Positions 14,779 to 16,777 of a stretch of 16,777 bases of DNA are shown here, piece by piece; within the stretch, counting starts at the first letter, position 1, and each line of letters starts with the position of its first letter. Below the pieces are notes generated by a model that was not told where the DNA came from, did not search any database, and saw only the letters and a list, made by a program, of their open reading frames with translations. Source of the stretch: Candidatus Zixiibacteriota bacterium (GTDB lineage Bacteria; Zixibacteria; MSB-5A5; GN15; PGXB01); NCBI GenBank assembly GCA_003641425.1, contig QNAH01000010.1, forward strand, positions 1-16,777. The letters run 5' to 3'. Position numbers and translations under genes: made by a program.

Positions 14779-14818
14779 GAGATGGCTGGACTGTTACCGT
14801 GTCCGCCATCTCGTTTTT
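14779..14818 (+). terminator. Rho-independent terminator of gdhA
   Basis: GAGATGGC (14779-14786) pairs with GCCATCTC (14805-14812). Inside it GGAC (14788-14791) pairs with GTCC (14801-14804) around a 9-nt loop. TTTTT follows at 14814-14818. Confidence 0.92.
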
Positions 14819-14833
14819 AATTACCTCATCCGT

Positions 14834-14861
14834 TTGACTTGTCCCCCGAAAATCGTATATT
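14834..14861 (+). promoter_or_regulatory. Promoter of the receiver-PEP-synthase-like gene
   Basis: TTGACT (14834-14839), 16 nt, TATATT (14856-14861), each 5/6 to consensus. The start is near 14868, giving a leader of about 25 nt that carries AAGGG before the ATG at 14893. Confidence 0.55.
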
Positions 14862-14892
14862 TAATGACGGGGTTATAAGGGTATTTCCTGAT

Positions 14893-16777
14893 ATGGCCAA
14901 ACCAAATATCGATCTTAAAGACTATGAATCCGGCTTTGCCCGTTTCGATTCCTTGATGCCATACAAGGTCAAGGATATCCTGCTGGTATCAAGCCTCTAC
15001 GATTCCTTTATACTCGAAGAGGATGGGCATATTGCCCAGATGATCTTCAACGAGTACGTAGAACTGAATCTCTCTTTCGCACCACAGATTAAACGTGTCT
15101 CCAGCGGCGAGGAGGCGCTGAGACTGCTGAAACAGCACAAGTTCGATCTGGTCATGGTCTTCCGCAAACTCGGAGATACAGATGTCATTGCCTTTGGAAA
15201 ACAGGCAAAGGAAATAATCCCGAATATTCCGATCGTCCTGCTGGCCTTTCACCCCCGGGAATTGAGCGTCATGGATCATCCCAATTTCCCCGCGGCTTTT
15301 GATAATGCCTTTCTCTGGAACGGCGAGGGAAATATTCTGCTGGCTATAACAAAATATATCGAGGACAGGCTCAATGTCGATTTCGATACACGCCTCGTCG
15401 GGGTAAGGGTCATAATTTTAATCGAAGACTCAATCAAATTTTATTCGGCTTATCTGCCGCTTTTGTATTCGGTGATAATGCGGCAGACCCAGGAATTGAT
15501 GACCGACGGGCTTAATCTCTCGCACCGTCTCCTCAGAATGCGTGCCCGGCCTAAAATTATCATGGCTAAAACGTACGAAGAGGGTCTGGAGCTTTATGAA
15601 AAATACAAAAAATATCTTCTTGGCATAATATCCGACATCAAATTCAGCAAAGGCGGAAAAATAGATGATCTCGCCGGATTGAAACTGGCTCGTAAAATAA
15701 AAAACCATGTGCCCGACCTGCCGATCCTGCTTCAATCATCCAATTTCGAACATGCTGAAGAGGCGGAAAAATGTAATGTTGCCTTTCTACATAAAAAAAC
15801 CCCGGCCCTGCTGGCTGAACTGAAAACTTTTATCAGGCGGAATTTCGGCTTCGGTGATTTCGTATTCAGGCTTCCCGATGGAAGTGTGGCGGCCCGGGCC
15901 GGCGATTTTCATTCCATGGAAAAATGTCTCGCGAAAGTACCTGAAGAATCGCTTATCTTCCACGCCAATCGCAACCATTTTTCGAACTGGCTGATGGCCC
16001 GGACCGAGTTTGATCTGGCCAATCGCCTGCGCCCGAGAAAAGTCTCGGAATTTAAAGATGCTGAAGCTGTCAGGAGTTACCTGATCAGCACCTTCCGGGG
16101 ATTTCGTCACGAAAAGCAGCTCGGCATTGTCAGTGATTTTTCGCGCCGGCAGTTCGATTTGCAAAGCGATTTTGTCCGTATCGGTGAAGGGTCGCTCGGC
16201 GGTAAAGGGCGCGGCCTGGCCTTTATCAGCAGGCTTCTTCGACGGTACAATGTGTACGATTGCTTTGATGGAGTCAATATCAACGTCCCGCCGGCGGCCA
16301 TTCTGGGAACATCGATTTTCGATAAATTTCTCGAGGATAATAATCTCCTGGAGTACGCGCTGGGCGAGCATACTGATGAGGAAATATACCGCGCCTTTTT
16401 AAAGGCGCGGCTCCCTAAAGATACAAGGGCCGATTTAAATTATTTCCTGGATATTATCAAATATCCGCTGGCAGTGAGATCGTCATCTTTATTGGAGGAT
16501 TCTCATTATCAGCCGTTCGCCGGTATCTTCGACACCCATATGCTTCCCAACGTCCACCCCAACAAAAAGGAACGGCTGAAGCGACTGGAAACCGCCGTTA
16601 AACTTATCTATGCTTCCATCTTCTCCAGAAAATCGAAAAAATATATCGAGGCCACCGGCAATCGGGTCGAAGAGGAAAAAATGGCGGTCATTCTCCAGAG
16701 GGTCGTCGGCCGAAGAAGAAAAGACACTTTTTACCCGGTCTTGTCCGGAATCGCGCGATCCTGCAATTTCTACCCGA
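14893..16777 (+). CDS. Double receiver-like domain fused to PEP-synthase/PPDK ATP-binding domain, 3'-truncated
   Basis: The frame is open from ATG 14893 to the window end (628 residues visible). Residues about 25-125 look like a receiver domain without the phospho-acceptor Asp (DLVMVFRKLGDTD). Residues about 170-315 form a second receiver-like domain that keeps EDS (178-180), Asp248 in ISDIKF, Ser282/283 and Lys301, so it could be phosphorylated. Residues about 320-400 are an uncharacterised region. From about 430 it matches the nucleotide-binding part of PEP synthase/pyruvate phosphate dikinase: GEGSLGGKGRGLAFI (Lys438), LAVRSSSLLEDSHYQPFAG (Arg529), IFDTHMLPN. The swivelling His and PEP domains, if any, lie beyond the edge. 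The coding is unambiguous: long minus-strand frames here are shadows. Function unknown; perhaps a signal-controlled phosphotransferase. Confidence 0.85.
   Translation, partial: MAKPNIDLKDYESGFARFDSLMPYKVKDILLVSSLYDSFILEEDGHIAQMIFNEYVELNLSFAPQIKRVSSGEEALRLLKQHKFDLVMVFRKLGDTDVIAFGKQAKEIIPNIPIVLLAFHPRELSVMDHPNFPAAFDNAFLWNGEGNILLAITKYIEDRLNVDFDTRLVGVRVIILIEDSIKFYSAYLPLLYSVIMRQTQELMTDGLNLSHRLLRMRARPKIIMAKTYEEGLELYEKYKKYLLGIISDIKFSKGGKIDDLAGLKLARKIKNHVPDLPILLQSSNFEHAEEAEKCNVAFLHKKTPALLAELKTFIRRNFGFGDFVFRLPDGSVAARAGDFHSMEKCLAKVPEESLIFHANRNHFSNWLMARTEFDLANRLRPRKVSEFKDAEAVRSYLISTFRGFRHEKQLGIVSDFSRRQFDLQSDFVRIGEGSLGGKGRGLAFISRLLRRYNVYDCFDGVNINVPPAAILGTSIFDKFLEDNNLLEYALGEHTDEEIYRAFLKARLPKDTRADLNYFLDIIKYPLAVRSSSLLEDSHYQPFAGIFDTHMLPNVHPNKKERLKRLETAVKLIYASIFSRKSKKYIEATGNRVEEEKMAVILQRVVGRRRKDTFYPVLSGIARSCNFYP

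Noticed and set aside
15787..16371. A 194-codon open frame on the minus strand
   Set aside because: It is antisense to the receiver/PEP-synthase-like gene, whose plus-strand frame carries recognisable motifs throughout. The minus frame shows no domain and no ribosome site.

Overview
The window looks like a chromosomal stretch of a Gram-negative-type, uncultured bacterium, probably of the FCB superphylum and perhaps Zixibacteria. The pointers are a single dockerin-type repeat ending in a YKGGPAP tail, exported lipoproteins and periplasmic-type enzymes, and moderate GC content. This assignment is an inference from protein style, not from a marker gene. There is no phage, transposon, CRISPR array or ribosomal RNA. 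Most genes are housekeeping or metabolic, and genes lie on both strands.

Left part (1-3454): the 3' part of an MBL-fold hydrolase with a C-terminal TPR (+); a small two-helix membrane protein (+) overlapping the start of a GT-C/GT39-like membrane glycosyltransferase (+) whose first transmembrane helix is readable only through an apparent 1-nt frameshift; then a convergent small GIY-YIG-like protein (-) whose stop codon abuts that of the glycosyltransferase.

Middle-left (3455-7410, all -): an orphan C-terminal dockerin fragment with its own terminator, a gene-poor region of about 500 nt, two tandem tRNA-Lys genes (UUU and CUU anticodons) behind a clear promoter, an FKBP-type prolyl isomerase lipoprotein, and an exported oligoendopeptidase F (M3B) with a terminator.

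Middle-right (7591-11181, all -): the most interesting block. A radical SAM protein with a SPASM/twitch-like C-terminal cysteine set is followed by three translationally overlapping genes: an isochorismatase-fold cysteine hydrolase, a thioredoxin-reductase-like flavoprotein without the redox CxxC, and an RlmN/Cfr-like radical SAM protein. The last lacks the N-terminal RlmN domain and one of the two catalytic cysteines but keeps the C-terminal one. Together these read as a small redox/radical pathway of unknown product. The hydrolase has no canonical start codon in front of its first conserved strand.

Right part (11256-16777): a lipoprotein or secreted metallophosphoesterase fused to a CBM9-like domain (-); a divergent intergenic region with a strong promoter for it and an operator-like inverted repeat in front of gdhA (+), an NADP-type glutamate dehydrogenase with a textbook terminator; then a protein (+), running off the window, that joins two receiver-like domains to a PEP-synthase/PPDK-type ATP-binding domain.

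Several sigma-70-like promoters are visible, mostly with TTGAC-type -35 boxes and 16-17 nt spacers. All functional statements rest on motif recognition by eye; no database search was possible.
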